NCBI RefSeq assembly: GCF_003596405.1
Contig: NZ_QYUR01000006.1
Span: 744,001 to 808,000, forward strand
DNA length: 64,000 nt
Reading direction: 5' to 3'
Source: Pseudomonas cavernicola
Lineage (GTDB): Bacteria > Pseudomonadota > Gammaproteobacteria > Pseudomonadales > Pseudomonadaceae
The notes beneath the pieces are model-generated. The model saw only the letters and a program-made list of their open reading frames with translations, had not been told where the DNA came from and searched no databases. Of the stretch, positions 28,456-39,460 are shown piece after piece (within the stretch, counting starts at the first letter, position 1; every line of letters begins with the position of its first letter). The translations under genes and the position numbers were made by a program.

Positions 28456-28534
28456 GTAAGCGGGCGTAGAGCGAAGCTAAGCCCAGCGCTATCCTCGCTG
28501 GGTTTCGGCAAAAAAAAGCCTCTACCCAGCTTAC
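28456..28534. repeat. Large nested hairpin between the oxidase and tadA genes
   Basis: Arms pair as GTAAGC/GCTTAC (28456-28461, 28529-28534), GTAGAG/CTCTAC (28466-28471, 28520-28525) and CCCAGCG/CGCTGGG (28482-28488, 28496-28502). An A8 run lies inside the right half. It may be a REP-like or MITE-derived unit, or the terminator of the oxidase gene. Confidence 0.55.
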
Positions 28535-28561
28535 AACCAGAGCTTCTGCCTTCCACCTCTT

Positions 28562-29944
28562 CTATACCACCGCGATAGACGCCATCAGGCCGGTTTCCAT
28601 GTGGTCGATCACATGGCAGTGGAACATCCACACACCTGGGTTATCCGCCACCAAGGCGACGCGTGCACGCTCGTTTTTGCCGAGCAGATAAGTGTCGGTG
28701 AAGTACGGAATGATCTTCTTCCGGTCCGAGTTCAACACCTTGAAGCTCATGCCATGCAGATGAATCGGGTGCTGGTACTGGGCCATGTTGCGCAGCTCGA
28801 AGATGTAGCTCTTACCGAGCTCCAGCTTGGCGATCGGCCGATCGGCGCAGGTCTTGTCGTTAATATCCCAAGCCTTGCCATTGATCTGCCAGAAGCTCGG
28901 CGCGGCACCATTGGCCGCATTCGCCGAGACCGCCCCGACCCACTCGAAGTTGAAGCGGAGGGTTTCAGCATTGGCCAGATCCGGCTCAGCCACCGGGTTG
29001 GCCGGCAACGCCGGTGGCCAATCACCCGCAGCGTCTGTGCTCGCCAGCGAGCGTAGCGTCGCCAGACGTACCGGGCCATTACGCAGCGACAGTTCTTGTC
29101 CCGCAGCCGGCACTCGCAAGGCCAGATCCATACGCATCCCCGGCCCTAGCCAATACTCCTTGCCCAACGGGCGCGGCGCGACCGGATTACCGTCGAGCGC
29201 ATAGATCCGCGCCTCGGCGTCCGGCAGGTTGAGCCGATAGGTCAAGGTGTTATCCAGATTAAGCAGACGCAGGCGCACGACCTGGCCAGCCGGCAGATCC
29301 AAAGTCGGCAAATGCTGGCCACTGACGGTGGAAAAACTCCCCGCCGTACCACCGCGCGCCGCCTCCCGCGGGATGCTGAATGGGGTGAAGGCGCCCTGCT
29401 CGTCAATATGCCAAGTCTTCAAGCTGAGCGTGCGCTCATGCAGAAAACCGCTTGGCTCACGCTCTTCGACAATCAGCGGCCCGACCAGGCCGTGCCCAAG
29501 TTGCTGGCTACTGGAAACATGCGGGTGATACCAGTAGTTCCCGGCATCCGGCGTCTTGAATCGGTAGTCGAAATATTCGCCCGGCAGCACCGGTAGCTGC
29601 GAGACGTAGGGCACGCCATCCATTTCCAGCGGCAAACGGATGCCGTGCCAGTGAATGGTGGTTGGGTGATCGAGCTTGTTGATAAAGCGCACCCGCAACC
29701 ACTCGCCCTGCTTGGCGCGCAACTCCACACCCGGCGCCTGGCCACCATAAGCCCAGGCCGGAGTGAGGTGGCCCGGCACCAACTCGAGATCCACGGGTGC
29801 AGCAATCAGTTCGTAGTCATGGCTTTGCCCATCCTGCATGCGGCCCAACCAGTAGCGCGCACCACCGGCACCGAGCCCGACAACGGCCAGCCCGGCCAAG
29901 CCACCAAGAATCTGTCGACGTGAGAAAGACACGGGGTCAGGCAC
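28562..29944 (-). CDS. Multicopper oxidase family protein, Tat-exported
   Basis: This predicted periplasmic oxidase is possibly a cuprous oxidase or metallo-oxidase. The 460-residue protein starts with a twin-arginine signal (SRRQILGGLAGLAVVGLG). Copper ligands are visible in TIHWHGIRLP, YHPHVSSSQQLGHGL, HPIHLHGMSF and the T1/T2-T3 block HCHVIDHMETGLM. All three cupredoxin domains appear present. There is no Met-rich insert like that of CueO. Neighbouring genes give no substrate hint, although an OprC-type copper receptor lies 7 kb away. Confidence 0.9.
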   Translation of the reverse strand: MPDPVSFSRRQILGGLAGLAVVGLGAGGARYWLGRMQDGQSHDYELIAAPVDLELVPGHLTPAWAYGGQAPGVELRAKQGEWLRVRFINKLDHPTTIHWHGIRLPLEMDGVPYVSQLPVLPGEYFDYRFKTPDAGNYWYHPHVSSSQQLGHGLVGPLIVEEREPSGFLHERTLSLKTWHIDEQGAFTPFSIPREAARGGTAGSFSTVSGQHLPTLDLPAGQVVRLRLLNLDNTLTYRLNLPDAEARIYALDGNPVAPRPLGKEYWLGPGMRMDLALRVPAAGQELSLRNGPVRLATLRSLASTDAAGDWPPALPANPVAEPDLANAETLRFNFEWVGAVSANAANGAAPSFWQINGKAWDINDKTCADRPIAKLELGKSYIFELRNMAQYQHPIHLHGMSFKVLNSDRKKIIPYFTDTYLLGKNERARVALVADNPGVWMFHCHVIDHMETGLMASIAVV

Positions 29945-30042
29945 CTCAAAGAAAAGGACTTCGCTGGCCCATCAGGTAATAGCGCCAACCTCTAACGGGC
30001 GGCTCACACGGGGCGGACAAAATACACCTAGCCGCAAACGAC

Positions 30043-30070
30043 GATGAGGGCGACCTCGGCCGCCCTCATC
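30043..30070. terminator. Perfect hairpin downstream of guaA
   Basis: The arms GATGAGGGCG and CGCCCTCATC with an 8-base loop lie 11 bases after the guaA stop on the minus strand. The T run is weak, but position and stem favour a terminator. Confidence 0.6.
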
Positions 30071-30080
30071 TCTAGCTACA

Positions 30081-31658
30081 TCATTCCCACTCGATAGTGG
30101 CCGGCGGCTTGCTCGACACATCGTAAGTCACGCGGGAGATACCTTCGATTTCGTTGATGATCCGACCGCTCACCGTTTCCAGCAGTTCGTAGGGCAAGTG
30201 CGCCCAACGGGCGGTCATGAAGTCGATGGTTTCCACCGCACGCAAGGCCACGACCCAGGCGTAGCGACGGCCATCACCGACAACACCCACCGACTTGACC
30301 GGTTGGAACACCACGAAGGCCTGGCTGACCTTGTGATACCAGTCGGCCTTGCGCAGTTCTTCGATAAAGATGTGGTCGGCGCGACGCAGCAGGTCGGCGT
30401 ACTCCCTCTTCACTTCACCGAGGATACGCACGCCCAGGCCCGGCCCCGGGAACGGGTGGCGGTAGACCATGTCGTACGGCAGGCCAAGCTCCAGACCGAG
30501 CTTGCGCACCTCATCCTTGAACAGCTCGCGGAGCGGTTCGACCAGCTTGAGGTTCATCTCCTCCGGCAGGCCACCGACGTTGTGGTGCGACTTGATCACG
30601 TGGGCCTTGCCGCTCTTGGCGCCAGCCGACTCAATCACGTCCGGGTAGATGGTGCCCTGAGCGAGGAATTTGATGTTGTCCAGCTTGCAGGACTCGGCAT
30701 CGAACACATCGATAAAGGTGCGGCCGATGATTTTGCGTTTCTTCTCTGGATCGGCTTCGCCGGCCAGGTTAGTCAGGAACTGCTCTTCGGCATTGGCGCG
30801 AATCACTTTGACGCCCATGTTCTCGGCGAACATGGCCATCACCTGCTCACCTTCGTGCAAGCGCAGCAGACCATTGTCGACGAACACGCAGGTCAGCTGA
30901 TCGCCAATCGCCTTGTGCAGTAACGCCGCCACCACGGAGGAGTCCACCCCACCGGACAGCCCTAGCAGCACGTTGGAGCCACCGACCTGGGCACGCACTT
31001 GAGCGATGGCGTCGTCGACGATATTCGACGGTGTCCACAGCGCTTCGCAGCCGCAGATATCGAGAATGAAGCGCGACAGAATGCGCCCGCCCTGCTTGGT
31101 GTGGGTCACTTCCGGGTGGAACTGCACACCGTAATAACCGCGGTGATCGTCGGCCATGGCCGCAATCGGGCAGTTCGGGGTGCTAGCGAGGATATGGAAG
31201 CCTTCCGGCAGCACGGTGACCTTGTCGCCGTGGCTCATCCACACATCGAGACCGAGCACGCCATCGACGTCCACATGATCTTCGATGCCATTGAGCAGAC
31301 GCGCCTTGCCGACTACGTCGACGCGCGCATAACCGAACTCACGCAGGCTGGAACCTTCGACCTTGCCGCCCAGCTGTTCGGCCATGGTCTGCATGCCGTA
31401 GCAGATGCCGAACACCGGTACGCCAAGGTCGAACACCGCCTTGCGCGCACGCGGGCTATTGGCCTCGTGCACCGACTCCGGGCCACCGGCGAGGATGATG
31501 CCGCGCGGCGCGAACGCGCGGATGTCGTCATCGCTCATGTCGAACGGATGCAGCTCGCAATACACGCCGATTTCGCGCACGCGACGGGCGATCAGCTGGG
31601 TGTACTGGGAACCGAAGTCGAGGATCAGGATGCGGTGGGCGTGGATATCGTGGGCCAT
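30081..31658 (-). CDS. guaA: GMP synthase (glutamine-hydrolysing)
   Basis: GuaA aminates XMP to GMP. The 525-residue protein has an N-terminal class I glutamine amidotransferase with nucleophile Cys in GICYGMQTM and the His/Glu pair in [10 protein letters not shown], then an ATP-pyrophosphatase domain with [12 protein letters not shown] and a C-terminal dimerisation domain ending [17 protein letters not shown]. It follows guaB by 76 bases on the same strand, the standard guaBA operon. It is complete. Confidence 0.98.
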   Translation of the reverse strand: MAHDIHAHRILILDFGSQYTQLIARRVREIGVYCELHPFDMSDDDIRAFAPRGIILAGGPESVHEANSPRARKAVFDLGVPVFGICYGMQTMAEQLGGKVEGSSLREFGYARVDVVGKARLLNGIEDHVDVDGVLGLDVWMSHGDKVTVLPEGFHILASTPNCPIAAMADDHRGYYGVQFHPEVTHTKQGGRILSRFILDICGCEALWTPSNIVDDAIAQVRAQVGGSNVLLGLSGGVDSSVVAALLHKAIGDQLTCVFVDNGLLRLHEGEQVMAMFAENMGVKVIRANAEEQFLTNLAGEADPEKKRKIIGRTFIDVFDAESCKLDNIKFLAQGTIYPDVIESAGAKSGKAHVIKSHHNVGGLPEEMNLKLVEPLRELFKDEVRKLGLELGLPYDMVYRHPFPGPGLGVRILGEVKREYADLLRRADHIFIEELRKADWYHKVSQAFVVFQPVKSVGVVGDGRRYAWVVALRAVETIDFMTARWAHLPYELLETVSGRIINEIEGISRVTYDVSSKPPATIEWE

Positions 31659-31734
31659 GGCCGTCTCTCGTAGCGGAATTCACAAATGACTCGGGGCTGA
31701 ATAACAGCCCCGTGACGATTCAATGCAGTGGACC

Positions 31735-33279
<1,545 letters not shown>

Positions 33280-33364
33280 TTAATTAGATAGGCGCCTCAC
33301 CATTTAATGCGCCAGCCCCGACGCTCAGCCCAGGCATAGCCGGGAAAGCCCTCGAGTTGTCTGG

Positions 33365-33934
33365 CTAGAGAAGCACCTGCACCACTGCGATCGGATAACC
33401 CAGGCGCTCGGCAAACTCCTTCAAGAAGCTTTGCTTGAAATAAGCGCCGGCCCAATTGTTGAAGATGAACCCCAGATCGGAAAAGCCGCAAGCCTGCTGG
33501 AACGGGAACGCATTGATATCGTCCTCGTATTCGCACACTGGGCAGATGAAATTATCCGTCTCGGCCGGCATCCAGTTTTCCAGATGCTCCAGCAACACCT
33601 CACCCACCTCCGCCCTGCATTCTGGGCAGCTCGCCACCCCGTCAAAACCCTGCATGGGCGTGAAGATGCAACGCTTGGTGACGATCTCCAAGCCATTCAC
33701 CGTGCGACCGAACGGCAGATACCGCTCAACCGCCGCGCCCGCTGGAATATCCATGACCCGAGTCGCCCCGGCCGCCACGGCATAACCCAGCTCGCCAGGG
33801 CCCAAGCCGCATTTCGACAGTTGCCACTCGACAATATTGTTGCTCGCCAGCCAGCGCAGTACTTCCCGCGCCTTGGCCTCATGCCCGGGATAGCTGGAGA
33901 TTTGCGGAACGATGATGGTCTGTTGATCACTCAT
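33365..33934 (-). CDS. Conserved protein of unknown function with zinc-ribbon-like cysteines
   Basis: This 189-residue cytoplasmic protein is common in Pseudomonas and often labelled 'sugar ABC transporter ATPase', although I see no Walker A motif or ABC signature. Two Cys pairs (CPEC near 103-106 and CPVC near 129-132) suggest a zinc ribbon. The C-terminal half contains FSDLGFIFNNWAGAYFKQSFLKEFAERLG. It is divergent from xseA. No role can be assigned. The label seen elsewhere should not be trusted. Confidence 0.75.
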   Translation of the reverse strand: MSDQQTIIVPQISSYPGHEAKAREVLRWLASNNIVEWQLSKCGLGPGELGYAVAAGATRVMDIPAGAAVERYLPFGRTVNGLEIVTKRCIFTPMQGFDGVASCPECRAEVGEVLLEHLENWMPAETDNFICPVCEYEDDINAFPFQQACGFSDLGFIFNNWAGAYFKQSFLKEFAERLGYPIAVVQVLL

Positions 33935-34107
33935 GGCACAGCCTTACTTTATCCAGAGAAGAGAGGGGCGGCGAAAAAAGCCGGCAGCTTAATCGCCCGC
34001 GCCGTCGGGTCAAACTATTGCGGCTAGGGGCACTCGCAAGCAGCTGGCCCACGCTTCGAAGTGCAACGACCTTTGGCCTGACTCACAAAGCCTTTATGAT
34101 GCCTTCC

Positions 34108-35487
34108 ATGATTAAAGACCCCTTCCAGCGTCTCGGCCTCGATCGCGAAGTACTTACCGTCAGCCAACTCAACGGCCGCGCCCGCGTGTTGCTGGAGGAC
34201 GTGTTCGCCAATATCTGGGTCGAGGGTGAAATTTCCAACCTGGCCAAACCCGCGTCTGGCCACATCTACTTCACCCTGAAAGACAGCCAGGCGCAGGTAC
34301 GCTGCGCCCTGTTCCGGCAGAACGCCGCTCGCGTACGCCAGGCATTGCGTGACGGCTTGGCGGTGAAGGTGCACGGCAAGGTCTCGTTGTTCGAAGGCCG
34401 TGGCGATTATCAGCTGATTCTCGACAGCGTCGAACCCGCTGGCGATGGCGCTTTGCGCCTGGCGTTCGAAGCGCTGAAGGAGAAACTCAGTGCCGAAGGC
34501 CTGTTCGCCACCGAACAGAAGATCCCGCTGCCTGCGCACCCACAGAAGATCGGCATCATCAGCTCACCGACCGGCGCGGTGATTCGCGACATCATCAGCG
34601 TATTCCGCCGGCGCGCACCGCACGTCCAGTTGACCCTGATCCCCACCGCCGTGCAGGGCCGCGAAGCCACCGCGCAGATTGTCCGCGCCCTCGAACTGGC
34701 CGATGCCCGCGGCTTCGATGCACTGATCCTGGCTCGTGGCGGCGGCTCGCTGGAAGACCTCTGGTGCTTCAACGAAGAAGCCGTCGCCCGCGCGGTAGCA
34801 GCCTGCCAAACACCAATCGTCAGCGCCGTTGGCCATGAGACCGATGTGTCGATCAGTGATTTCGTCGCCGATGTTCGCGCGCCCACGCCGTCCGCCGCCG
34901 CCGAGTTGCTAGCCCCGGACTCCAGCGATTTGCAACAACGCCTGAACAGCCTGCACCGCCGTTTGATTTTGCGCATTCAGGATCGCCTCGGTCGCGAACG
35001 CTTGCGCCTGGAGGGCGTCACCCGCCGCCTGCGCCATCCCGGTGAGCGCCTGCGCCAGCAAGCGCAGCGCCTGGATGATCTGGACATGCGCCTGCGACGC
35101 GCCTTCGAACGGCAACTGAATAACCGCCGCGAACGCCTGGCCCGCTTAGATACACGCCTGGCGGCGCAGCACCCGGGGCGCGTCCTGACCCTGCTGCGCC
35201 AACGCCTGGACAGCCTGGCCGAACGCCTCCCGCGGGCGATTCGCGAGAGCCTGAAAGAGCGTCGCCTACAGCTGCAAAGCCAGGTACAAACGCTGCATGC
35301 CATCAGCCCTTTGGCCACCCTTGGCCGTGGCTACAGCATCCTCCTCGACGAACGCGGCCAGGCTATCCGCAGCGCCGGGCAAACCCACCTCGGCCAACGC
35401 CTGAAAGCCCGCCTGGGTGAAGGTGAACTGGACGTGCGCGTTGAGGACAACCACCTGACGCCGGTCACCCTTTCCCTGCTTGATTGA
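34108..35487 (+). CDS. xseA: Exodeoxyribonuclease VII large subunit
   Basis: XseA with the small subunit XseB degrades single-stranded DNA. The ATG at 34108 (MIKDPFQRLGLDREVLTVSQLN) gives 459 residues; further in-frame starts at 34096 and 34018 extend a non-conserved tail. An N-terminal OB fold (VEGEISNLAKPASGHIYFTLKD), a catalytic domain with GRGGGSLEDLWCFNEE-type LARGGGSLEDLWCFN and GHETDVSISDFVADVRAPTPSAAAE, and an Arg-rich coiled coil are complete. The next gene starts 52 bases after the stop. Confidence 0.96.
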   Translation: MIKDPFQRLGLDREVLTVSQLNGRARVLLEDVFANIWVEGEISNLAKPASGHIYFTLKDSQAQVRCALFRQNAARVRQALRDGLAVKVHGKVSLFEGRGDYQLILDSVEPAGDGALRLAFEALKEKLSAEGLFATEQKIPLPAHPQKIGIISSPTGAVIRDIISVFRRRAPHVQLTLIPTAVQGREATAQIVRALELADARGFDALILARGGGSLEDLWCFNEEAVARAVAACQTPIVSAVGHETDVSISDFVADVRAPTPSAAAELLAPDSSDLQQRLNSLHRRLILRIQDRLGRERLRLEGVTRRLRHPGERLRQQAQRLDDLDMRLRRAFERQLNNRRERLARLDTRLAAQHPGRVLTLLRQRLDSLAERLPRAIRESLKERRLQLQSQVQTLHAISPLATLGRGYSILLDERGQAIRSAGQTHLGQRLKARLGEGELDVRVEDNHLTPVTLSLLD

Positions 35488-35539
35488 TAATCTGCCGGCG
35501 GATGAGTCAAAGCGTCATCCGCCCTATCAGGACCAAACC

Positions 35540-36370
35540 ATGCGATTACTTCTCGCCGTTCTGCTCTGCTTTGCCTTGCCCGTTCACGCCGAAGGCTTCA
35601 TCAGCCGCCTGCTGAACAAGCCAGTGCCCGGCGGCGTAGCCGTGATTCCCCTGGGTGACGGCCCCCAGCCACCGCAGGCCAGTTACCAAGGCAAACGCGT
35701 GCTGGTGGTACGTGAAGAGGCGAAGCAGTGGATCGCGATTGTCGGCATTCCGCTGACGGTCAAGCCGGGTAATCAGAGCCTTCAGATCAAACTGCCGAGC
35801 GGCTCACAGGCCGTGCCGTTCAACGTGGACGCCAAGCTCTACAAGGAACAGCACATCACCTTGAAAAACACCCGGCAGGTCAACCCAAACCCCGCCGACC
35901 TGAAGCGCATCGAGCGCGAACTGGCCGAACAGACCCACGCCTATCAAAGTTTCAGCGCCGGCACGCCGAGCAACCTGATGCTCGATAAACCGGTCAACGG
36001 CCCGCTCTCCAGCCGCTTCGGCCTGCGCCGCTTCTTCAACGGTGAGGAACGTAATCCCCACGCAGGCCTGGATTTCGCTGTAGCAGCCGGCACTCCGATC
36101 CAATCCCCGGCGGCGGGAAAAGTGATCTTGATCGGAAATTACTTCTTCAATGGCAACACGGTGTTCGTCGACCACGGCCAGGGCTTCATCAGCATGTTCT
36201 GCCACATGTCGAAAATCGACGTGAAGCACGGCCAGCAACTGGGCCGTGGCGACGTGGTCGGTCGCGTCGGCGCAACTGGCCGAGCGACCGGCCCGCACAT
36301 GCACTGGAACATCAGCCTGAACGACGCGCGCGTCGATCCGGCAATCTTTATCGGCGCATTCCAACCCTGA
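35540..36370 (+). CDS. M23 family metallopeptidase (LytM/NlpD-like), exported
   Basis: This is a predicted periplasmic peptidoglycan endopeptidase. The ATG at 35540 gives a clear signal peptide (MRLLLAVLLCFALPVHAEG) and 276 residues; an upstream ATG at 35480 overlaps xseA and would bury the signal. A beta-rich N-terminal domain (about 25-125) is followed by the M23 domain with zinc ligands in NPHAGLDFAV (H and D) and GPHMHWNISL (HxH). The active-site set appears intact, so it is probably an active enzyme rather than an EnvC/NlpD-type activator. Confidence 0.9.
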   Translation: MRLLLAVLLCFALPVHAEGFISRLLNKPVPGGVAVIPLGDGPQPPQASYQGKRVLVVREEAKQWIAIVGIPLTVKPGNQSLQIKLPSGSQAVPFNVDAKLYKEQHITLKNTRQVNPNPADLKRIERELAEQTHAYQSFSAGTPSNLMLDKPVNGPLSSRFGLRRFFNGEERNPHAGLDFAVAAGTPIQSPAAGKVILIGNYFFNGNTVFVDHGQGFISMFCHMSKIDVKHGQQLGRGDVVGRVGATGRATGPHMHWNISLNDARVDPAIFIGAFQP

Positions 36371-36415
36371 CTTGGATGGGCATGCCCCCTCCACACGCGG
36401 AGGGGCATGCACGGG

Positions 36416-38530
36416 TCAGAAGCTGAAATCCACTTTGCTCCAGAGGGTGCGGCCCGGCTCATGGAGAGCCTGCGGATCATCCGCCGGATAGCCAAAGCCG
36501 GCGTTACCCGCCAGGTTCAGGTGCTCGGCGTAATCCTTGTCCAGCAGGTTGTCGATGCCGACACTGAGCTTGAGGTGCTTGCTCATACGATGGACTCCGT
36601 TGACGGACAGCACGCCGAAACCGGCGCTTTCACCGAAGTCCTTGCCGACCACGTTGCCCTGCCCTTCGGCGATTCGACCCTGGCGGGCGACCACCCGCCA
36701 CAGGCCACCAGCGCTCCAGTCACCCTCCTCGTAAATCAGCCCGAAGCGCGTTTCCAGCGGCGGCATTTGCGGCAGCGCGCGGTCATCGCTGGTGTTCTTG
36801 CCCCAGGCATAAGCCAGGGTCGCGTCGGTTTTCCAATTCGCGCTCAACTGATAGGCCGCACCGAGTTCGCCACCCATGGTCCGCGCATCGACATTGTTCG
36901 CCCGGGACGACGAACCCATCATGCCGCCGCTGCTGTAAGTGAACAGGATGTAGTCGCGGATCTCGCCGACATAACCGGACGCCCAGGCCTTGAGCTGCTC
37001 GCCCTCGTACTGCGCGCCGAAATCGAACTGGGTGGTCTTCTCCGGTTCGATGCCCTCGAAGGCATTCGGCGAACCCGCCGGCCCACGGATCGGGGAAAAC
37101 AATTCCCAGTAGTCGGGGAAACGCTGCACATGACCGAGCCCGGCGTAGAGGGTGGTCGGGCTGTCCTGCAGGTCATGCTCGTAGCGCAGGAAACCGCCGG
37201 GCAGGGTATCGCTGCGGGTAGTGTCGGCGGTCGGATTGGGCAGCGTCATCATCCCGGAACCTAGGGTTTGCCGGTAATCCTTGGTAGAGGCCCGGTCCAG
37301 GCGTGCACCGCCGATCACCCGGCCGCGCTCGGCGGCATACCAGGTCAGTTCGCCGAAGACGCCATAGTTGTGGAAGTCGGCGTCCTTGTTCCACGGCTGG
37401 TCGTCGTAGGTGCCGATGCCTTTGCCGCTGCGCTTGCGGTGCTCATTGGTCTGCGCATCGACGCCGGAGATCAACTGCAAGTCATCCCAGCGCAAAGTGG
37501 TCGCCAGGCGACCGCCGAGAGTACGGCGATCGACATTGGAAGCCCTCGGCCCGGCCATCCTCCCAGTGTTCGGCGGCGTGCGCAGGCTGTAGTTGTCCAT
37601 CACGTGGTCGGCATAGTTGTAGTAGAGCTGCGCTTCGAGTGTCTCCAGCGTTTCACCGATGTTCGCTTTGACGAAGCGCAGCCCCAGGCTTTCGCGCTCG
37701 AACTGCGCGCCATCCATGCCGCGCCCGGCATAGCGCGCCTCGCCATCGCCCTTGCCGGCGCTGAGTTCTACCAGGGTGTCCGCGTCCGGCGTCCAACCGA
37801 CGGCGACATCGCCGTTCCACTTGTTCCAACGCGAGGGCACGGTATCGCCCGCACCATCCTCGTAGTCGTCGGACTGCGAACGATTGCCGATGAAGCGCAG
37901 GTAACCTTCCGGGCCTCCCGCCGCCGCATCCAGCACCCGGTCGAAGCGACCATTGGAACCGCCGACCAGGCTGCCGCTGACTCGCGTACCCAGCTCACCG
38001 AAACGCTCGGGCTCGCGATCGAAGCGAATCGTCCCGGCCGAGGCTCCCGCCCCCCAGAGCACCGTCTCCGGGCCTTTCACAACGGTCAGCTTGTCGTAGG
38101 TTTCCGGCGAGATATAGGAGGTCGGCGCGTCCATCCGCCCTGGACAGGCACCGAGCATCACACCACCGTTGCTGAGGATGTTCAGGCGTGAACCAAACAT
38201 CCCCCGCAGCACCGGGTCGCCGTTGGTGCCACCGTTGCGGATGGCGGCAAAGCCGGGAATGGTCTTCAGGTAATCGGCACCGTCACTGGCCGGGATCGGC
38301 TGGCGGGCCTGTTTCGGGTCGGTGACGATGGTCAGCGGCGAGCTTTGCGCGACAGCCGTGATCACGCTCGGCTCGAGCTGGACGGCGTGGCCGGCGTGAA
38401 GATCGACTTCATCAGCGAAGACAGCGAATGGGAGGCCGGCGAGACCGCCAATGGCGGTGAGTGCATGAAAAGCACACAGGGAGCGCAGGCGTGCAGGGCC
38501 TTTCCGCCCACAACGAGAATGTCTGGACAT
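36416..38530 (-). CDS. oprC: TonB-dependent copper receptor (OprC/NosA type)
   Basis: This outer-membrane channel takes up copper or a copper complex with TonB energy. The ATG at 38530 gives 704 residues with a signal peptide, a plug domain (about 60-210, PGFAAIRNGGTNGDPVLRGMFGSRLNILSNGG and GACPGRMDAPTSYISPE) and a 22-strand barrel ending in Phe (LWSKVDFSF). The plug keeps the Met/Cys-bearing segment (GVMLGACPGRMDAP) that is a hallmark of OprC. Directly upstream on the same strand is a DUF2946 protein, the usual companion in copper loci. Confidence 0.95.
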   Translation of the reverse strand: MSRHSRCGRKGPARLRSLCAFHALTAIGGLAGLPFAVFADEVDLHAGHAVQLEPSVITAVAQSSPLTIVTDPKQARQPIPASDGADYLKTIPGFAAIRNGGTNGDPVLRGMFGSRLNILSNGGVMLGACPGRMDAPTSYISPETYDKLTVVKGPETVLWGAGASAGTIRFDREPERFGELGTRVSGSLVGGSNGRFDRVLDAAAGGPEGYLRFIGNRSQSDDYEDGAGDTVPSRWNKWNGDVAVGWTPDADTLVELSAGKGDGEARYAGRGMDGAQFERESLGLRFVKANIGETLETLEAQLYYNYADHVMDNYSLRTPPNTGRMAGPRASNVDRRTLGGRLATTLRWDDLQLISGVDAQTNEHRKRSGKGIGTYDDQPWNKDADFHNYGVFGELTWYAAERGRVIGGARLDRASTKDYRQTLGSGMMTLPNPTADTTRSDTLPGGFLRYEHDLQDSPTTLYAGLGHVQRFPDYWELFSPIRGPAGSPNAFEGIEPEKTTQFDFGAQYEGEQLKAWASGYVGEIRDYILFTYSSGGMMGSSSRANNVDARTMGGELGAAYQLSANWKTDATLAYAWGKNTSDDRALPQMPPLETRFGLIYEEGDWSAGGLWRVVARQGRIAEGQGNVVGKDFGESAGFGVLSVNGVHRMSKHLKLSVGIDNLLDKDYAEHLNLAGNAGFGYPADDPQALHEPGRTLWSKVDFSF

Positions 38531-38636
38531 ACGGTTTCCATGATCGGGAAAGGTGTTGCTTGGCCGACGAATGCCCACGATCAGCCGGCAGGCAAGCTGC
38601 GGACTTCAGGCAGACGACGACAGTGAGAACAAGCGA

Positions 38637-39041
38637 TCAGGCGACCGGGAACGGCGGCGCACGGGTTCGGGCTCCGGGGAACACCGGGGAGGTGGGGACA
38701 ATCTGGCTAACGACTAACAGCGACGACACGCTGACCGGCAAATCCGCCGAGGTAACGAGTGCGGGCGACGTGAGCGGTGGGCTATGGATCAGCAGACTGC
38801 AATAGCCGCACTTCTCCATGAACAGCTCAGCGGACGGCTTCTGCGTGTGGGGCACGGTCGTCGCCATCTGCTGCGCCGGGGCGTATTGCCCGTCGGAACA
38901 GGCCAGCTCGTCCATGCCGCTGAGCATCGGCATGGCGTGATCCATCGGCATCGACTGGGACACCAGCGGGCCGACATAGATCAGCAGCATGGCGAAGAGC
39001 GCCAGCCGTGTACCGATGCCTTGTCGTTGATGCCGAGTCAC
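38637..39041 (-). CDS. DUF2946 protein, probable copper-linked periplasmic or membrane protein
   Basis: The 134-residue protein has an N-terminal hydrophobic segment (about 10-28). A Met/His-rich stretch follows (SMPMDHAMPMLSGMDELAC), then the DUF2946 hallmark CGYCSLLIHSPPL. Met, His and Cys clusters suggest Cu(I) binding. It lies 106 bases upstream of oprC on the same strand, and the two are likely cotranscribed. The family has no settled biochemical role. Confidence 0.85.
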   Translation of the reverse strand: MTRHQRQGIGTRLALFAMLLIYVGPLVSQSMPMDHAMPMLSGMDELACSDGQYAPAQQMATTVPHTQKPSAELFMEKCGYCSLLIHSPPLTSPALVTSADLPVSVSSLLVVSQIVPTSPVFPGARTRAPPFPVA

Positions 39042-39309
39042 TGCGAGCCCTTCCCTAGGTGGCCATCCTGGGCCGCACGGGCGTTAGTAGCGCGTGCTGC
39101 ATAAGGCGTAATGATCACATATGTCAGCTCCACCCCCCTGTGCGGCATGAAGACGCATAGGATCAGCCGCCCCCAAACGCAGCGCAATTCATTGCGAGTT
39201 AAGCAGGGTAGCTAGGCAGATAAAACCAAAAAACCAACGTATAAAGTTATTTCTACCAATTTTTCAACAATGTTTGCCATTGCCACGAAGCCGCACTAGG
39301 GTGAAGCCC

Positions 39310-39387
39310 ATGAAAACCTCACATACCCTCATTTTGCTGCGCCAACACGCCTGCCTGCGCTTGGTCAGCCCGCGACTGCAGTGCTGA
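39310..39387 (+). CDS. Candidate leu leader peptide upstream of leuA
   Basis: This 25-codon frame begins MKTSHTLILLRQHACLRLV, with AGGGTGA 3 bases before the ATG. Six of 25 codons are Leu, three of them near the start (TLILL). An inverted repeat GTGCTG-aa-CAGCAC (39381-39394) overlaps the stop, and a second stem AGGCC/GGCCT (39422-39441) precedes the leuA ribosome-binding site. The layout fits leucine-dependent attenuation, but no classical T-run attenuator is seen. The bases between 39042 and 39309 hold only a likely promoter region. Confidence 0.6.
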   Translation: MKTSHTLILLRQHACLRLVSPRLQC

Positions 39388-39460
39388 ACAGCACGCCTCG
39401 CCCCTCTCTCGTTTCATAGGCAGGCCGCCGTTATCAGGCCTCGACTAAAAGGATTGCCCC

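Noticed and set aside
39274..39302. Promoter TTGCCA-N17-TAGGGT before the leu leader
   Set aside because: Its transcript would start at the leader ATG itself, leaving no room for the ribosome-binding site; the true promoter is probably in the AT-rich stretch further upstream.
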